NCBI RefSeq assembly: GCF_001293565.1 | Contig: NZ_JXMU01000011.1 | Span: 1 to 64,000, forward strand | Direction of reading: 5' to 3' | From: Ahrensia marina | GTDB lineage: Bacteria > Pseudomonadota > Alphaproteobacteria > Rhizobiales > Rhizobiaceae | Length of the DNA: 64,000 bases | Shown: positions 29,119 through 38,074 of the stretch, one piece after another | How the letters are laid out: each line of letters starts with the position of its first letter | Position numbering within the stretch: position 1 is the stretch's first letter | Notes under the pieces: model-generated | Told to the model about the DNA's origin: nothing | The model's input: only the letters and a program-made list of their open reading frames with translations | Databases searched by the model: none | Translations under genes and position numbers: made by a program

Positions 29119-29133
29119 GAACAAAAAAAGAAC
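29119..29133 (+). promoter_or_regulatory. LexA (SOS) box between uvrA and ssb
   Basis: GAAC-AAAAAAA-GAAC is an exact match to the alphaproteobacterial LexA site, which is a direct repeat GTTC-N7-GTTC read on the other strand. It lies 115 bases from the uvrA start and 94 bases from the ssb start. uvrA and ssb are known SOS genes in this group, so one box may control both directions. Confidence 0.8.
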
Positions 29134-29226
29134 ATATGAAAGTCTGTGGACAGTCCATATGCCACTGTTTTGCATCAATTCGATGCTTTAGTGTATGTGG
29201 AAAGAATTCGAGTAGGAGTCTCTGCA

Positions 29227-29721
29227 ATGGCAGGCAGCGTGAATAAAGTTATTTTGGTTGGAAATCTGGGTGCTGATCCGGATGTTAAGCGCATGTCGAG
29301 CGGTGATCCGGTGGTCAACCTTTCGGTTGCGACATCTGAATCCTGGCGTGACAAGGCTTCCGGTGAACGCCGTGAGCGTACGGAATGGCATCGCGTTGTA
29401 ATTTTCAATGACCAGTTGGCAAAAGTTGCCGAGCAATATTTGAAAAAAGGCGCAAAAGTCTATCTTGAAGGCGCTTTGCAAACACGCAAGTGGCAAGACC
29501 AGAACGGTCAGGATAAATATACGACCGAGATTGTGCTTCAGCGTTATCGCGGTGAATTGCAGATGCTTGATGGCCGCAATGACCGTGAAGGCGGTTATCA
29601 GGGCGGCGGTCAACAGCGCAGTGTTTCCAATGACAGCGGCTATGGCGGCGGCAACCAAGGCGGTCAATCATCCGGTGGCGGTGATTTTTCCAGAGATATG
29701 GATGACGAAATTCCGTTCTAA
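29227..29721 (+). CDS. ssb: Single-stranded DNA-binding protein
   Basis: SSB coats single-stranded DNA in replication and repair. I start at 29227 ([18 protein letters not shown]), giving 164 residues; a longer reading from 29146 adds an unrelated extension. The OB fold spans about residues 1-112 with [12 protein letters not shown] flexible Gly/Gln-rich linker (115-155) leads to the acidic tip DDEIPF that binds partner proteins. Confidence 0.97.
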   Translation: MAGSVNKVILVGNLGADPDVKRMSSGDPVVNLSVATSESWRDKASGERRERTEWHRVVIFNDQLAKVAEQYLKKGAKVYLEGALQTRKWQDQNGQDKYTTEIVLQRYRGELQMLDGRNDREGGYQGGGQQRSVSNDSGYGGGNQGGQSSGGGDFSRDMDDEIPF

Positions 29722-29740
29722 GAAGAAGCATAGAAAAGAA

Positions 29741-30166
29741 ATGAATGTCCGCGCGGGTGAAGCATATTTGCCGCGCGGCGTTTTCGTGCCGTTACCTAGC
29801 CTGACCTTTAGAGCTATCGTGGTAGCATTAGGCCTCGTCGTAACTTCAGGGAATGGCATCGCAGGTCAGGCTGATGTCGTTGCTGTTGAAGCATCACAGA
29901 GCGTAGATAAGTCTTGGCGGTTTAGTGTAACGGTCAGGCACGATGATGCCGGATGGGATCATTACGCTGATAAATGGTCCGTCTTTGCACCGGATGGGTC
30001 AATACTTGGTGAACGTGTGCTGGTGCATCCGCATGACAATGAACAGCCATTTAGACGCTCGCAGAGCGGTATCGTCATTGATGACAAAATAGATTCTGTC
30101 GTCGTTAAGGCGCATGACAATGTTCATGGCTGGGGCGACGACTTTACTTATAGGCTGGAAAAGTAA
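29741..30166 (+). CDS. Exported protein of unknown function
   Basis: I do not recognise this 141-residue protein. It has a hydrophobic N-terminal region (about residues 17-37, FRAIVVALGLVVTSGNGIAG) that looks like a signal peptide with cleavage near residue 38, and a folded domain rich in Trp, His and Asp (WDHYADKWSVFAPDGS, VHPHDNEQPF). The start at 29741 follows the ssb stop by 19 bases. The same frame stays open through the end of ssb, which is a shadow. The mature part resembles a small beta-sandwich, but that is a guess. Confidence 0.65.
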   Translation: MNVRAGEAYLPRGVFVPLPSLTFRAIVVALGLVVTSGNGIAGQADVVAVEASQSVDKSWRFSVTVRHDDAGWDHYADKWSVFAPDGSILGERVLVHPHDNEQPFRRSQSGIVIDDKIDSVVVKAHDNVHGWGDDFTYRLEK

Positions 30167-30177
30167 GGCCGCTGGAT

Positions 30178-30804
30178 TTAACCCGCTATAATGGCCTTAA
30201 TGCCATCTGCCACGAACTGCACGGCAAGCGCTGACAGGATGACACCCAAAAGGCGTGTAAGCACCGAGCGGCCGGTTTCTCCGAGCAATTTGTCGACTTT
30301 TTCCGCAACAAGAAAAACCAGATAAGTGACGAAAATTATCGCGCCGATAATCAGAATTAAGCCGGTGCGCTGGGTAGGTGAGGCAAAATCATTTGACAAC
30401 AGAATGCCGGCCGAAATGGCGCCGGGCCCAGCCAGAAGCGGAATTGCCAAAGGAAAGATGGCGACCGAGCGTACCTGATCGGCGGTAATCGCTTTCTGGG
30501 CGGTTTCTTCATGGCGTTCCTGACGCTTTTCAAAAATCATTTCAAAAGCGATCCAGAACAGCAATAGACCGCCAGCGACGCGGAATGCGGGCAGGGTAAT
30601 GCCGAAAAGTGTCAGAATGCCTGACCCGGCAATGACAAACACAACCAGAATAGCAAATCCCATTAGACATGAACGAAGAGCGACCTGCTTGCGCTGTGTC
30701 GAGTCCATGCCGCCGGTCACAGCCAGAAACAGCGGAGCCAGTCCCGCCGGATCGATGGTCACCAGAAGTGTTACAACAGCGTTCACAATGAGGTCGAAGT
30801 TCAT
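30178..30804 (-). CDS. MarC/UPF0056 family inner-membrane protein
   Basis: The 208-residue protein has six hydrophobic segments and the MarC landmarks TIDPAGLAPLFLAVT near the start and AIPLLAGPGAISAGI in the middle. The family is conserved, but its transport role is not established. It is convergent with the exported protein gene (11-base gap) and divergent from gyrA. Confidence 0.88.
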   Translation of the reverse strand: MNFDLIVNAVVTLLVTIDPAGLAPLFLAVTGGMDSTQRKQVALRSCLMGFAILVVFVIAGSGILTLFGITLPAFRVAGGLLLFWIAFEMIFEKRQERHEETAQKAITADQVRSVAIFPLAIPLLAGPGAISAGILLSNDFASPTQRTGLILIIGAIIFVTYLVFLVAEKVDKLLGETGRSVLTRLLGVILSALAVQFVADGIKAIIAG

Positions 30805-31132
30805 AGTAGGTCCATTATCGTGAATCTGAGTGCGTTGGTTCGTATTCGGTCTTATCTATATCGACAAAATCATATAAGTTCTACTGTAAGAAAATGCCTG
30901 TCGTTTAATGGCTTAATACCCTGTAGCAAACACTCTGAAAGCGGGCTGCTATCGTTGTATTCGTCTTAATATTTGATGCGCTGTTGGCATTGCAGTGAAA
31001 CGAAAGCTCTAAGGATGGGAATTGTTGGGTTTTGCCCACCGTTGAATGGTGGATAAATACCCGTAAACCTTGGATGTTTGGCTTAAAAGGGCTAATCTTA
31101 CTCAATTGATTCTGAATTGAAAGTGGCTAGTT
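30805..31132. other. 328-base gap between marC and gyrA
   Basis: The region is AT-rich and should contain the divergent promoters of marC and gyrA. A weak stem CCACC-N7-GGTGG (31036-31052) lies about 80 bases before the gyrA start and is enclosed by GGGT/ACCC. I find no convincing -35/-10 pair and no small gene here. Confidence 0.5.
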
Positions 31133-33979
31133 TTGAACGACAAAACACCGATCGATGACAACGGCGGAAATTCCGGCATTGAACCTATCTCTATTATAGA
31201 GGAAATGCAGCGCTCATATCTCGATTATGCGATGAGCGTGATTGTATCCCGTGCGCTTCCAGATGTGCGTGACGGCTTGAAGCCTGTTCATCGCCGTATT
31301 TTATATGCGATGCATGACAGCGGTTATCACTGGAACCGCAAATATGTGAAATCATCGAAAATTGTCGGTGACGTGATGGGTAATTTCCACCCGCACGGCG
31401 ATGGCGCAATTTATGATTCTCTTGTTCGCATGGCGCAGGACTGGTCATTGCGTGTGCCGCTGGTTGACGGGCAGGGCAACTTCGGTTCGATCGACGGTGA
31501 TCCGCCGGCAGCGATGCGCTATACGGAATCCCGGCTTGAGAAAGTCGCGCATGAGCTGCTTGAAGATATCGACAAGGACACAGTTGATTTTCAAGACAAC
31601 TATGATGGCTCACGTGAAGAGCCAAAAGTGTTGCCCGCACGTTTTCCAAACCTTCTAGTCAATGGTTCAGGCGGTATTGCTGTGGGTATGGCGACCAATA
31701 TTCCGCCGCACAATCTGGGCGAATTGGTGGACGGCTGCATAGCTATGATCGACAATCCGGCTATTACCTTGCCGGAAATGATGCAGTATGTGCCGGGTCC
31801 GGATTTTCCAACCGGTGCCATTGTGCTTGGTAAATCAGGTATCAAATCGGCCTATGAAACAGGTCGCGGCTCGATCATTATGCGCGGTAAGGCGGAAATT
31901 GAGCAGCGCGCCAATGACCGCGAAGCAATTGTCATCACTGAAGTGCCGTATCAGGTCAATAAAGCGACTATGATTGAGAAAATGGCCGATCTGGTGCGTG
32001 AGAAACGCATTGAGGGCATTTCGGATATCCGCGATGAATCTGACCGTTCAGGCTATCGCGTCGTTGTTGAAATCAAACGCGATGGCAATGCGGAAGTCGT
32101 TCTAAACCAGCTTTACCGTTATACACCGCTGCAAACATCATTTGGCGCCAATATGGTGGCGCTCAATGGCGGTAAGCCTGAACTAATGAACATTATGGAT
32201 ATGTTGCAGGCATTTGTGACATTCCGTGAAGTTGTTGTTCAACGGCGTACAAAATTTCTTCTGCGCAAGGCACGTGACCGTGCGCATGTCTTAGTTGGTT
32301 TGGCGATTGCTGTCGCCAATATTGATGAGATCATCCATCTCATCCGCACCGCGCCGAATCCGGCGACAGCGCGCGAACAGTTGATGGAACGCCGTTGGCC
32401 TGCAAAAGATGTTGCGCCTCTTGTTGAACTGATCGCCGACCCGCGTCACAAGCTTAACGAAGATGGTACCTACTTCCTGTCAGAAGAGCAGGCGCGCGCT
32501 ATTCTTGAATTGCGTCTTGCACGTCTTACCGCGCTCGGCCGTGACGAGATTGCCGACGAGCTCAATACGATTGGCGGTGAGATTAAAGACTATCTGGAAA
32601 TTCTGGCATCGCGCCAGCGCATTCAGGACATCGTCAAGCAAGAGCTTTCGGATGTGAAAGAAGAATTTGGTACGCCGCGGCGCACACTGCTCACCGAAGG
32701 CGGCCCTGATATGGACGATGAAGATCTCATCGCCCGTGAAGAAATGGTCGTCACATTTAGCCATGAAGGTTATATCAAGCGCGTTCCGCTCGATACGTAC
32801 CGCGCACAGCGCCGGGGTGGCAAAGGGCGTTCGGGCATGGCGACCAAGGACGAAGATTTCGTCACCCGTCTGTTTGTTGCCAATACCCACACGCCGATAT
32901 TGTTCTTCTCTTCGCGTGGCATTGTCTACAAGGAAAAAGTGTGGCGTCTGCCTATTGGAACGCCGACATCGCGCGGTAAATTCCTGCGGAACATGCTGCC
33001 GCTTGAAGCCGATGAGCGCATTACTTCCATCATGCCGCTTCCAGAAGATGAGGAAAGCTGGGCAAATCTTGATGTGATGTTTGCGACAACCCGCGGCACA
33101 GTGCGCCGCAACAAATTGTCCGACTTTGTTCAAGTCAATCGTAACGGTAAAATTGCGATGAAATTTGAAGAAGGATCGAGCGACGAAATTCTGTCCGTGC
33201 AGACCTGTTCGGAAGATGATGACGTGCTGATGACGACCGCGCTTGGTCAGTGTATCCGCTTTGCCGTTACCGATATTCGCGTGTTTGCCGGACGTAATTC
33301 GACCGGTGTGCGCGGTATGAATATTGCCGAAGGTGATAATGTAATCTCCATGTCTATTCTCGGCCATGTTGATGCAACAGCGGAAGAGCGTGCCGGTTAT
33401 CTGAAACATGCTGCCGCACTTCGCCGTGCTGATGCAGAAAGCGAAGAAGCTTCTGTAAGTGCTTCTGATGATGATGAAAATACTGTTGCGGTGGAGCTGT
33501 CTACCGAGCGTTTGAACGAGCTGGCTGAGCGCGAACAATTTGTGCTGACAGTTTCTGAATTTGGCTACGGCAAGCGTTCATCGTCGTATGATTTCCGTGT
33601 TTCGGGACGTGGCGGCAAGGGCATTAAAGCAACCGATACATCCAAGACCAAAGAGATAGGCCGCTTGGTTGCGACTTTCCCTGTTGATAGAGATGACCAG
33701 ATCATGCTGGTGTCTGATAATGGTCAGGTTATTCGTGTTCCTGTTGACGGCATCCGGTTTGCCAGCCGCTCCACAAAAGGGGTTACGATCTTCAAAACCC
33801 GTGCGGGTGAGCGTGTTGTATCGGTTGAGCGTATATCCGAGCCGGCTGATGATGAGGTGGAAGATGGTGAGGGCATTGAAGCTGTTGAAGGTGTCGTCTT
33901 ACCTGAAGGTGGTTCCGGCGGTCCAATTGAAGGTGATACCGATTTGCCTGATACAGCATTGCCCGGAGATGATGAATAA
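31133..33979 (+). CDS. gyrA: DNA gyrase subunit A
   Basis: GyrA cuts and rejoins DNA to add negative supercoils with GyrB. The 948-residue protein has the winged-helix domain with catalytic Y130 (AAMRYTES), a coiled-coil arm, the GyrA box QRRGGKG and a C-terminal beta-pinwheel. The tail is acidic and Gly/Pro-rich. The only workable start is TTG at 31133, because an in-frame stop lies at 31118. In the quinolone region [10 protein letters not shown], residue 91 (E. coli S83) is glycine. The last base overlaps the next gene. Confidence 0.97.
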   Translation: MNDKTPIDDNGGNSGIEPISIIEEMQRSYLDYAMSVIVSRALPDVRDGLKPVHRRILYAMHDSGYHWNRKYVKSSKIVGDVMGNFHPHGDGAIYDSLVRMAQDWSLRVPLVDGQGNFGSIDGDPPAAMRYTESRLEKVAHELLEDIDKDTVDFQDNYDGSREEPKVLPARFPNLLVNGSGGIAVGMATNIPPHNLGELVDGCIAMIDNPAITLPEMMQYVPGPDFPTGAIVLGKSGIKSAYETGRGSIIMRGKAEIEQRANDREAIVITEVPYQVNKATMIEKMADLVREKRIEGISDIRDESDRSGYRVVVEIKRDGNAEVVLNQLYRYTPLQTSFGANMVALNGGKPELMNIMDMLQAFVTFREVVVQRRTKFLLRKARDRAHVLVGLAIAVANIDEIIHLIRTAPNPATAREQLMERRWPAKDVAPLVELIADPRHKLNEDGTYFLSEEQARAILELRLARLTALGRDEIADELNTIGGEIKDYLEILASRQRIQDIVKQELSDVKEEFGTPRRTLLTEGGPDMDDEDLIAREEMVVTFSHEGYIKRVPLDTYRAQRRGGKGRSGMATKDEDFVTRLFVANTHTPILFFSSRGIVYKEKVWRLPIGTPTSRGKFLRNMLPLEADERITSIMPLPEDEESWANLDVMFATTRGTVRRNKLSDFVQVNRNGKIAMKFEEGSSDEILSVQTCSEDDDVLMTTALGQCIRFAVTDIRVFAGRNSTGVRGMNIAEGDNVISMSILGHVDATAEERAGYLKHAAALRRADAESEEASVSASDDDENTVAVELSTERLNELAEREQFVLTVSEFGYGKRSSSYDFRVSGRGGKGIKATDTSKTKEIGRLVATFPVDRDDQIMLVSDNGQVIRVPVDGIRFASRSTKGVTIFKTRAGERVVSVERISEPADDEVEDGEGIEAVEGVVLPEGGSGGPIEGDTDLPDTALPGDDE

Positions 33980-34602
33980 TGGCTGACGCGGCGGTGCTTT
34001 GGACATTTGTGCTTGCATGTGCGGCTATCGTCGTTGTGCCGGGGCCAACGGTAACAGTCATTATCGCCAACTCGCTTCGATCAGGTTCGAAGGCCGGGCT
34101 CATGAATATTGCCGGTACGCAGCTTGGTCTGGCAATTATGATTGGGATTTTAGCCTTCGGTTTGCAGGCCGTCATCGCGGTTATGGGCGAGATATTTGAC
34201 TATGTGAAGCTGATTGGCGCTGCCTACCTCATTTATATCGGTATTATGATGTGGCGCTCGAACGGCGCTTTGGCGGAAGCTCAGGTGGGTGTTAAAAAGC
34301 GCTCTATGAGCGGCTATTTCTGGCAGGGTTTTTTCGTCATTTGGGCAAACCCCAAAGCGCTGCTTTTCTTCGGCGCTTTCATTCCGCAATTTGTTGTTCC
34401 CGACGGAAATCCCGCATTCCAGACAATGATCTTGGGCGGTATATTTATGGTCGTCGGCGCTGTGGGGGACGGTCTTTATGCTCTGGCTGCCGGAAGAACG
34501 GGCAGTTGGCTTACACAAGCCAATATCCGCCTGATAGAGCGGATATCGGGTACCGCACTTATTGGCGGTGGTATTTGGTTGGCACTATCAAAACGCGCGT
34601 AA
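33979..34602 (+). CDS. LysE/RhtB family exporter
   Basis: A 207-residue membrane protein with about six helices and the family marks VVPGPTVTVIIANS and GFFVIWANPKALLFFGAF. These proteins export amino acids or related metabolites; the substrate cannot be told. Its ATG overlaps the gyrA stop by one base, which suggests coupled expression, an unusual partnership for gyrA. Confidence 0.88.
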   Translation: MADAAVLWTFVLACAAIVVVPGPTVTVIIANSLRSGSKAGLMNIAGTQLGLAIMIGILAFGLQAVIAVMGEIFDYVKLIGAAYLIYIGIMMWRSNGALAEAQVGVKKRSMSGYFWQGFFVIWANPKALLFFGAFIPQFVVPDGNPAFQTMILGGIFMVVGAVGDGLYALAAGRTGSWLTQANIRLIERISGTALIGGGIWLALSKRA

Positions 34603-34701
34603 TTACTTATGATTTGTTTCGCGCATCATGAGTGCTGCAGATAAGCCGCCTGTTATGGTTAAAAGAGCAAGCGCGAAAGCAACTGTATAAAGTACGAACA
34701 T
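34603..34701 (-). CDS. Possible 32-residue single-span membrane protein
   Basis: A short reading frame (MFVLYTVAFALALLTITGG and on to RETNHK) has one strong hydrophobic helix (residues 3-25) and a polar tail. An AGGAA site sits nine bases before the ATG. It stops exactly against the LysE gene stop on the other strand. It is not similar to any small protein I can name. Its composition and binding site favour a real gene, but no homology supports it here. Confidence 0.45.
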   Translation of the reverse strand: MFVLYTVAFALALLTITGGLSAALMMRETNHK

Positions 34702-34807
34702 TTTGTGTTCCTATTCTTGTTATGAGCGCAGATGTTATTTTTGTTTTCGTGCGCTTTTATTGACTTGCCGATATAACGCCGTATCGCGCAGAAAGTTGCA
34801 TCATATT

Positions 34808-34827
34808 AGAACACACATGCGTGTTCT
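34808..34827 (+). promoter_or_regulatory. 20-base near-perfect palindrome, possible operator
   Basis: AGAACACACATGCGTGTTCT has nine of ten symmetric pairs. It lies 40 bases before the start codon of the next gene, within its likely promoter. The form suits a homodimeric repressor or activator. It does not match the alphaproteobacterial LexA box. Confidence 0.5.
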
Positions 34828-34847
34828 GCCTGTGAGGAGGTATCGTT

Positions 34848-35252
34848 TTGCTCAGATTTTTCCACCAAAAACTGGTCTTAAGCTTTGTTTTTATGTGCTT
34901 TTATTCTGCACCTGCTTTTGCGACGGCAAATATTCACTGCCACGCGACTGACGGCCGAAGCGGCGAGATATCGCTCAATGTCGGACGTTTGAATGTGTTG
35001 TCTGTTCTATCGGCAGATGTGACAGCCTTCGGCAAAACCTGGTCTACTGTTGATAACCGAGGCACGAAGATTTTAGTCGGGCAAGCATTTCAAGATAAGG
35101 AACGCATGTTTGTCGATTTCACCGATGATAATGTTGATCAAATTCTCATTTCACTGCGGACAGTGCGCGTTTCCACTGCTGACGAATTTGGTGAAGCGGG
35201 AATTTTGCGTATCGGTAAAGCTGTATATCCTGTTTTATGCGAAAGTGGCTGA
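34848..35252 (+). CDS. Secreted protein of unknown function
   Basis: The 134-residue product starts with TTG at 34848 behind an excellent GAGGAGG site. A signal peptide (residues 1-26, FVFMCFYSAPAFA) is followed by a soluble domain with two cysteines (HCHATDG and PVLCESG) that could form a disulfide in the periplasm. I do not recognise the family. A near-perfect palindrome sits in its promoter region, so it may be specifically regulated. It precedes coaD by 42 bases. Confidence 0.7.
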   Translation: MLRFFHQKLVLSFVFMCFYSAPAFATANIHCHATDGRSGEISLNVGRLNVLSVLSADVTAFGKTWSTVDNRGTKILVGQAFQDKERMFVDFTDDNVDQILISLRTVRVSTADEFGEAGILRIGKAVYPVLCESG

Positions 35253-35294
35253 TTGCGGCTTTCAAGCTGCGGCAAAAGCATATAAATCATCGCT

Positions 35295-35789
35295 ATGACA
35301 AAGATAAATATCGGCTTTTATTCAGGCTCATTCGACCCCATTACCAATGGCCATATGGCTGTTCTTGCGGGCGCGTTGGCCTCATTTGACCATATCATCA
35401 TCGGCATTGGCGCTCATGCTGTTAAAAAAGGCATGTTTGATTTCGACCAGCGCAAGGCACTCATAGAGGCATCGCTGCAAGAGTCAGCGCTTGACCCTTC
35501 GCGGGTGAGAGTCGTCGCATTTGACGGTTTGGTGGTTGATGCCGCCAAAAAAGAAGGCGCACTGGCTATCGTGCGCGGTCTGCGTGATGCTTCAGATTTC
35601 GATTATGAAATGCAAATGGCTGGCATGAACGCCGAATTGGCTCCGGACGTTCAAACAATATTTATTCCTGCAACAGTGGACACACGCCCGATCAGCGCCA
35701 CATTGGTCCGGCAAATCGCAACCATGGGCGGCGATGTGTCGTCATTTGTTCCTGCGCCGGTATTACAGGCGCTCAAAAAACTCAAATAA
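35295..35789 (+). CDS. coaD: Phosphopantetheine adenylyltransferase
   Basis: CoaD adds AMP to 4'-phosphopantetheine, the penultimate step of coenzyme A synthesis. The 164-residue protein has the nucleotidyl transferase motif TNGH (residues 17-20) in [12 protein letters not shown]. Near the end it carries [11 protein letters not shown], the counterpart of the conserved ISST block. It lies 13 bases upstream of the first cyclophilin gene. Confidence 0.96.
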   Translation: MTKINIGFYSGSFDPITNGHMAVLAGALASFDHIIIGIGAHAVKKGMFDFDQRKALIEASLQESALDPSRVRVVAFDGLVVDAAKKEGALAIVRGLRDASDFDYEMQMAGMNAELAPDVQTIFIPATVDTRPISATLVRQIATMGGDVSSFVPAPVLQALKKLK

Positions 35790-35802
35790 ACAGGATATTT
35801 TT

Positions 35803-36387
35803 ATGCGTTTAGAAAAATTTTTTACAGGTGCCTTAACAGCAATGACGATTGCTGCGGCTTCTACGGTTGCTGCATGGGCAGCAGAGCCGGAGAACACGAT
35901 GGTCATTACGCTTGAATCCGGTGAAGTCGTTGTTGGTTTGCGTCCTGACCTTGCGCCGAAACATGTTGAACAGATCAAGCAGCTTGTACGTGCAGGTGAA
36001 TATGACAATGTTGCTTTTCACCGCGTCATTGAAGGTTTTATGGCACAAACCGGCGATGTTCAGTACGGCGATATGGAAGATAATTACAGCGCGCAACGGG
36101 CCGGTACGGGCGGTTCCGATCTTGGCGACATAGAAGCTGAATTTACAGATACGCACTTCAAGCGCGGCATCGTTGGTATGGCACGGGCACAAGACCCGAA
36201 CTCTGCTAATTCGCAATTTTTCATCATGTTTGCTGATGGCGACTTTCTCAATGGTCAATACACTGTTGTGGGTGAAGTCGAGAGCGGTATGGAATATGTG
36301 GACGGTATCAAGCGCGGTTCCGGTCAATCCGGTTCAGTTTCTAACCCGGATCGCATGATCAAGGTTGAGATTGCCGCCGACAAATAA
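35803..36387 (+). CDS. Cyclophilin-type peptidyl-prolyl isomerase, exported
   Basis: The 194-residue precursor has a signal peptide with likely cleavage after AWA (residue 26). The cyclophilin domain shows FHRVIEGFMAQTGD, GMARAQDPNSANSQFFI and a Tyr-containing YTVVGEV segment. It should act on proline bonds in the periplasm. The start at 35803 is chosen for the signal peptide; the longer reading overlaps coaD. It pairs with a cytosolic homologue 49 bases downstream. Confidence 0.93.
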   Translation: MRLEKFFTGALTAMTIAAASTVAAWAAEPENTMVITLESGEVVVGLRPDLAPKHVEQIKQLVRAGEYDNVAFHRVIEGFMAQTGDVQYGDMEDNYSAQRAGTGGSDLGDIEAEFTDTHFKRGIVGMARAQDPNSANSQFFIMFADGDFLNGQYTVVGEVESGMEYVDGIKRGSGQSGSVSNPDRMIKVEIAADK

Positions 36388-36436
36388 TAGGGACATGTCA
36401 CGATTATTTTAATATCCCAAAACGAAGGAATAAATT

Positions 36437-36943
36437 TTGGCTTATAAAGACCCGGAAAATACACTCATCCTGGATACAACCAAGGGCGAGGTGGTTATTG
36501 AAATGCGTCCCGATCTTGCTCCCAACCATGTTACGCGTATCAAGGAACTTGCGCGTGCGGGCGAATATGACGGTGTGGTTTTCCACCGCGTTATCGACGG
36601 TTTCATGGCGCAAACAGGTGATGTTAAATTCGGCAAGCAGGGCGGCGCTTCATTTGACGCCAACCGTGCCGGTATGGGTGGTTCGGACAAGCCGGACCTT
36701 GCGCAGGAATTTTCTGATGAAAATCATGGACGCGGTGCCTGTTCTATGGCGCGTGCGCAAAACCCGAACTCTGCGAATTCACAGTTCTTCATTGTTTTTG
36801 ACGATGCCAGCTTTTTGAACAAGCAATACACTGTTTGGGGCCAGGTCATTGAAGGCATGGAAAATGTTGACCAGCTTAAGCGCGGTGAACCGGTTCAAAT
36901 GCCTGATTCAATTACAACAGCAAAAATCGCTGCTGATTTGTAA
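36437..36943 (+). CDS. ppiB: Cyclophilin-type peptidyl-prolyl isomerase, cytosolic
   Basis: The 168-residue protein has no signal peptide and the full cyclophilin core (FHRVIDGFMAQTGD, SMARAQNPNSANSQFFI, YTVWGQVIEGMENVD). It starts with TTG at 36437 behind a GAAGGA site. It is clearly a paralogue of the preceding exported protein, so an ancestral duplication supplied one isomerase to each compartment. Confidence 0.93.
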   Translation: MAYKDPENTLILDTTKGEVVIEMRPDLAPNHVTRIKELARAGEYDGVVFHRVIDGFMAQTGDVKFGKQGGASFDANRAGMGGSDKPDLAQEFSDENHGRGACSMARAQNPNSANSQFFIVFDDASFLNKQYTVWGQVIEGMENVDQLKRGEPVQMPDSITTAKIAADL

Positions 36944-36966
36944 GAGTTTGCAATAATAGCTTATTA

Positions 36967-36996
36967 GGCAGGCTTTCGATTGAGGGCCTGCCTTTT
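36967..36996 (+). terminator. Probable terminator before queA
   Basis: GGCAGGC (36967-36973) pairs with GCCTGCC (36986-36992) around a 12-base loop, followed by TTTT. The T-run is short and the queA start is only 19 bases further on, so it may attenuate rather than stop. Confidence 0.6.
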
Positions 36997-37015
36997 GTAT
37001 GTTTGGACTTCGCCA

Positions 37016-38074
37016 ATGCGCGTTAATGATTTTGATTTCGAATTGCCGGAAAAGCATATTGCATTGCGTCCGGCTGAACCGCGCGACAGTGCGAAATTGC
37101 TGGTTGTTAAACCGTCCGGCCGTGAAGATTCACAAGTCAGCAATCTGGCTCAATTTTTAAAGGCCGGTGACTGCCTTGTTTTCAATGATACAAAAGTCAT
37201 TCCCGCGCAGCTCAATGGCATTCGCGAGCGCGATGGCGCACCTGGCGCAGAGGTCGGCTTTACACTTCATCTTCGCGGCGCCGCTGATAGCTGGAATGCA
37301 TTTGCCAAAGGGGCAAAAAAACTGCGCGTGGGCGATTCTGTTACATTCGGCGCCGATTTGACGGCCCGTATCGCCGAAAAACTGGATGGCGGCGAGGTGC
37401 GGCTTGTTTTTAATCGTACCGGACCGGAACTTGATACGGCAATTATGGCAGTCGGGCATGTGCCGTTACCGCCATATATCGCCGCCAAGCGGGAAGACGA
37501 CGGTAAAGACCTGAAAGACTATCAAACAATCTATGCGCGTGAGGATGGTGCTGTGGCAGCGCCGACCGCCGGTTTGCATTTTACCGATAGGCTTTTTAAT
37601 TCATTGGACAAAGCCGGTATCAAGCGCGAATTCGTAACGCTGCATGTCGGTGCCGGTACGTTTCTGCCTGTTAAAGTAGACGACACAAAAGACCATAAGA
37701 TGCATTCGGAAATTGGAACGATATCCGATGACGTGGCTCAGCGTCTCAATGCTGTAAAACAGGCTGGCGGGCGCATCGTTGCTGTCGGTACGACATCGCT
37801 GCGTTTGCTTGAGAGCGCTGCGAACAGTGACGGAACATTGTCTGCCTGGCGCGGCGCAACCGATATATTTATTACGCCCGGTTATAAATTTAAATTTGTT
37901 GACTTGCTGATGACCAATTTCCATCTGCCACGGTCAACCTTGATGATGCTGGTAAGCGCCTTTGCGGGATATGAGAATATGCGCAAAGCCTACGAACATG
38001 CAAAAACGCACGATTACCGGTTCTATTCATATGGCGATTCAAGCCTGCTTTTTCCTGAAGGTTCAGAAGAATGA
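37016..38074 (+). CDS. queA: S-adenosylmethionine:tRNA ribosyltransferase-isomerase
   Basis: QueA moves the ribose of SAM onto preQ1-tRNA to make epoxyqueuosine. The start at 37016 ([19 protein letters not shown]) gives 352 residues; a reading from 36980 crosses the terminator. Conserved blocks include [23 protein letters not shown] and [15 protein letters not shown]. The end overlaps tgt by four bases, so the two queuosine genes are coupled. Confidence 0.96.
   Translation: MRVNDFDFELPEKHIALRPAEPRDSAKLLVVKPSGREDSQVSNLAQFLKAGDCLVFNDTKVIPAQLNGIRERDGAPGAEVGFTLHLRGAADSWNAFAKGAKKLRVGDSVTFGADLTARIAEKLDGGEVRLVFNRTGPELDTAIMAVGHVPLPPYIAAKREDDGKDLKDYQTIYAREDGAVAAPTAGLHFTDRLFNSLDKAGIKREFVTLHVGAGTFLPVKVDDTKDHKMHSEIGTISDDVAQRLNAVKQAGGRIVAVGTTSLRLLESAANSDGTLSAWRGATDIFITPGYKFKFVDLLMTNFHLPRSTLMMLVSAFAGYENMRKAYEHAKTHDYRFYSYGDSSLLFPEGSEE

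Noticed and set aside
29465-29740. Upstream extension of the exported protein gene through ssb
   Set aside because: The frame is open by chance within ssb; a start at 29741 gives a signal peptide and avoids overlap.
32480-33538. Long antisense frame inside gyrA (352 codons, minus strand)
   Set aside because: It lies fully inside gyrA, has no recognisable domain and no binding site, and arises from the base periodicity of the coding strand.
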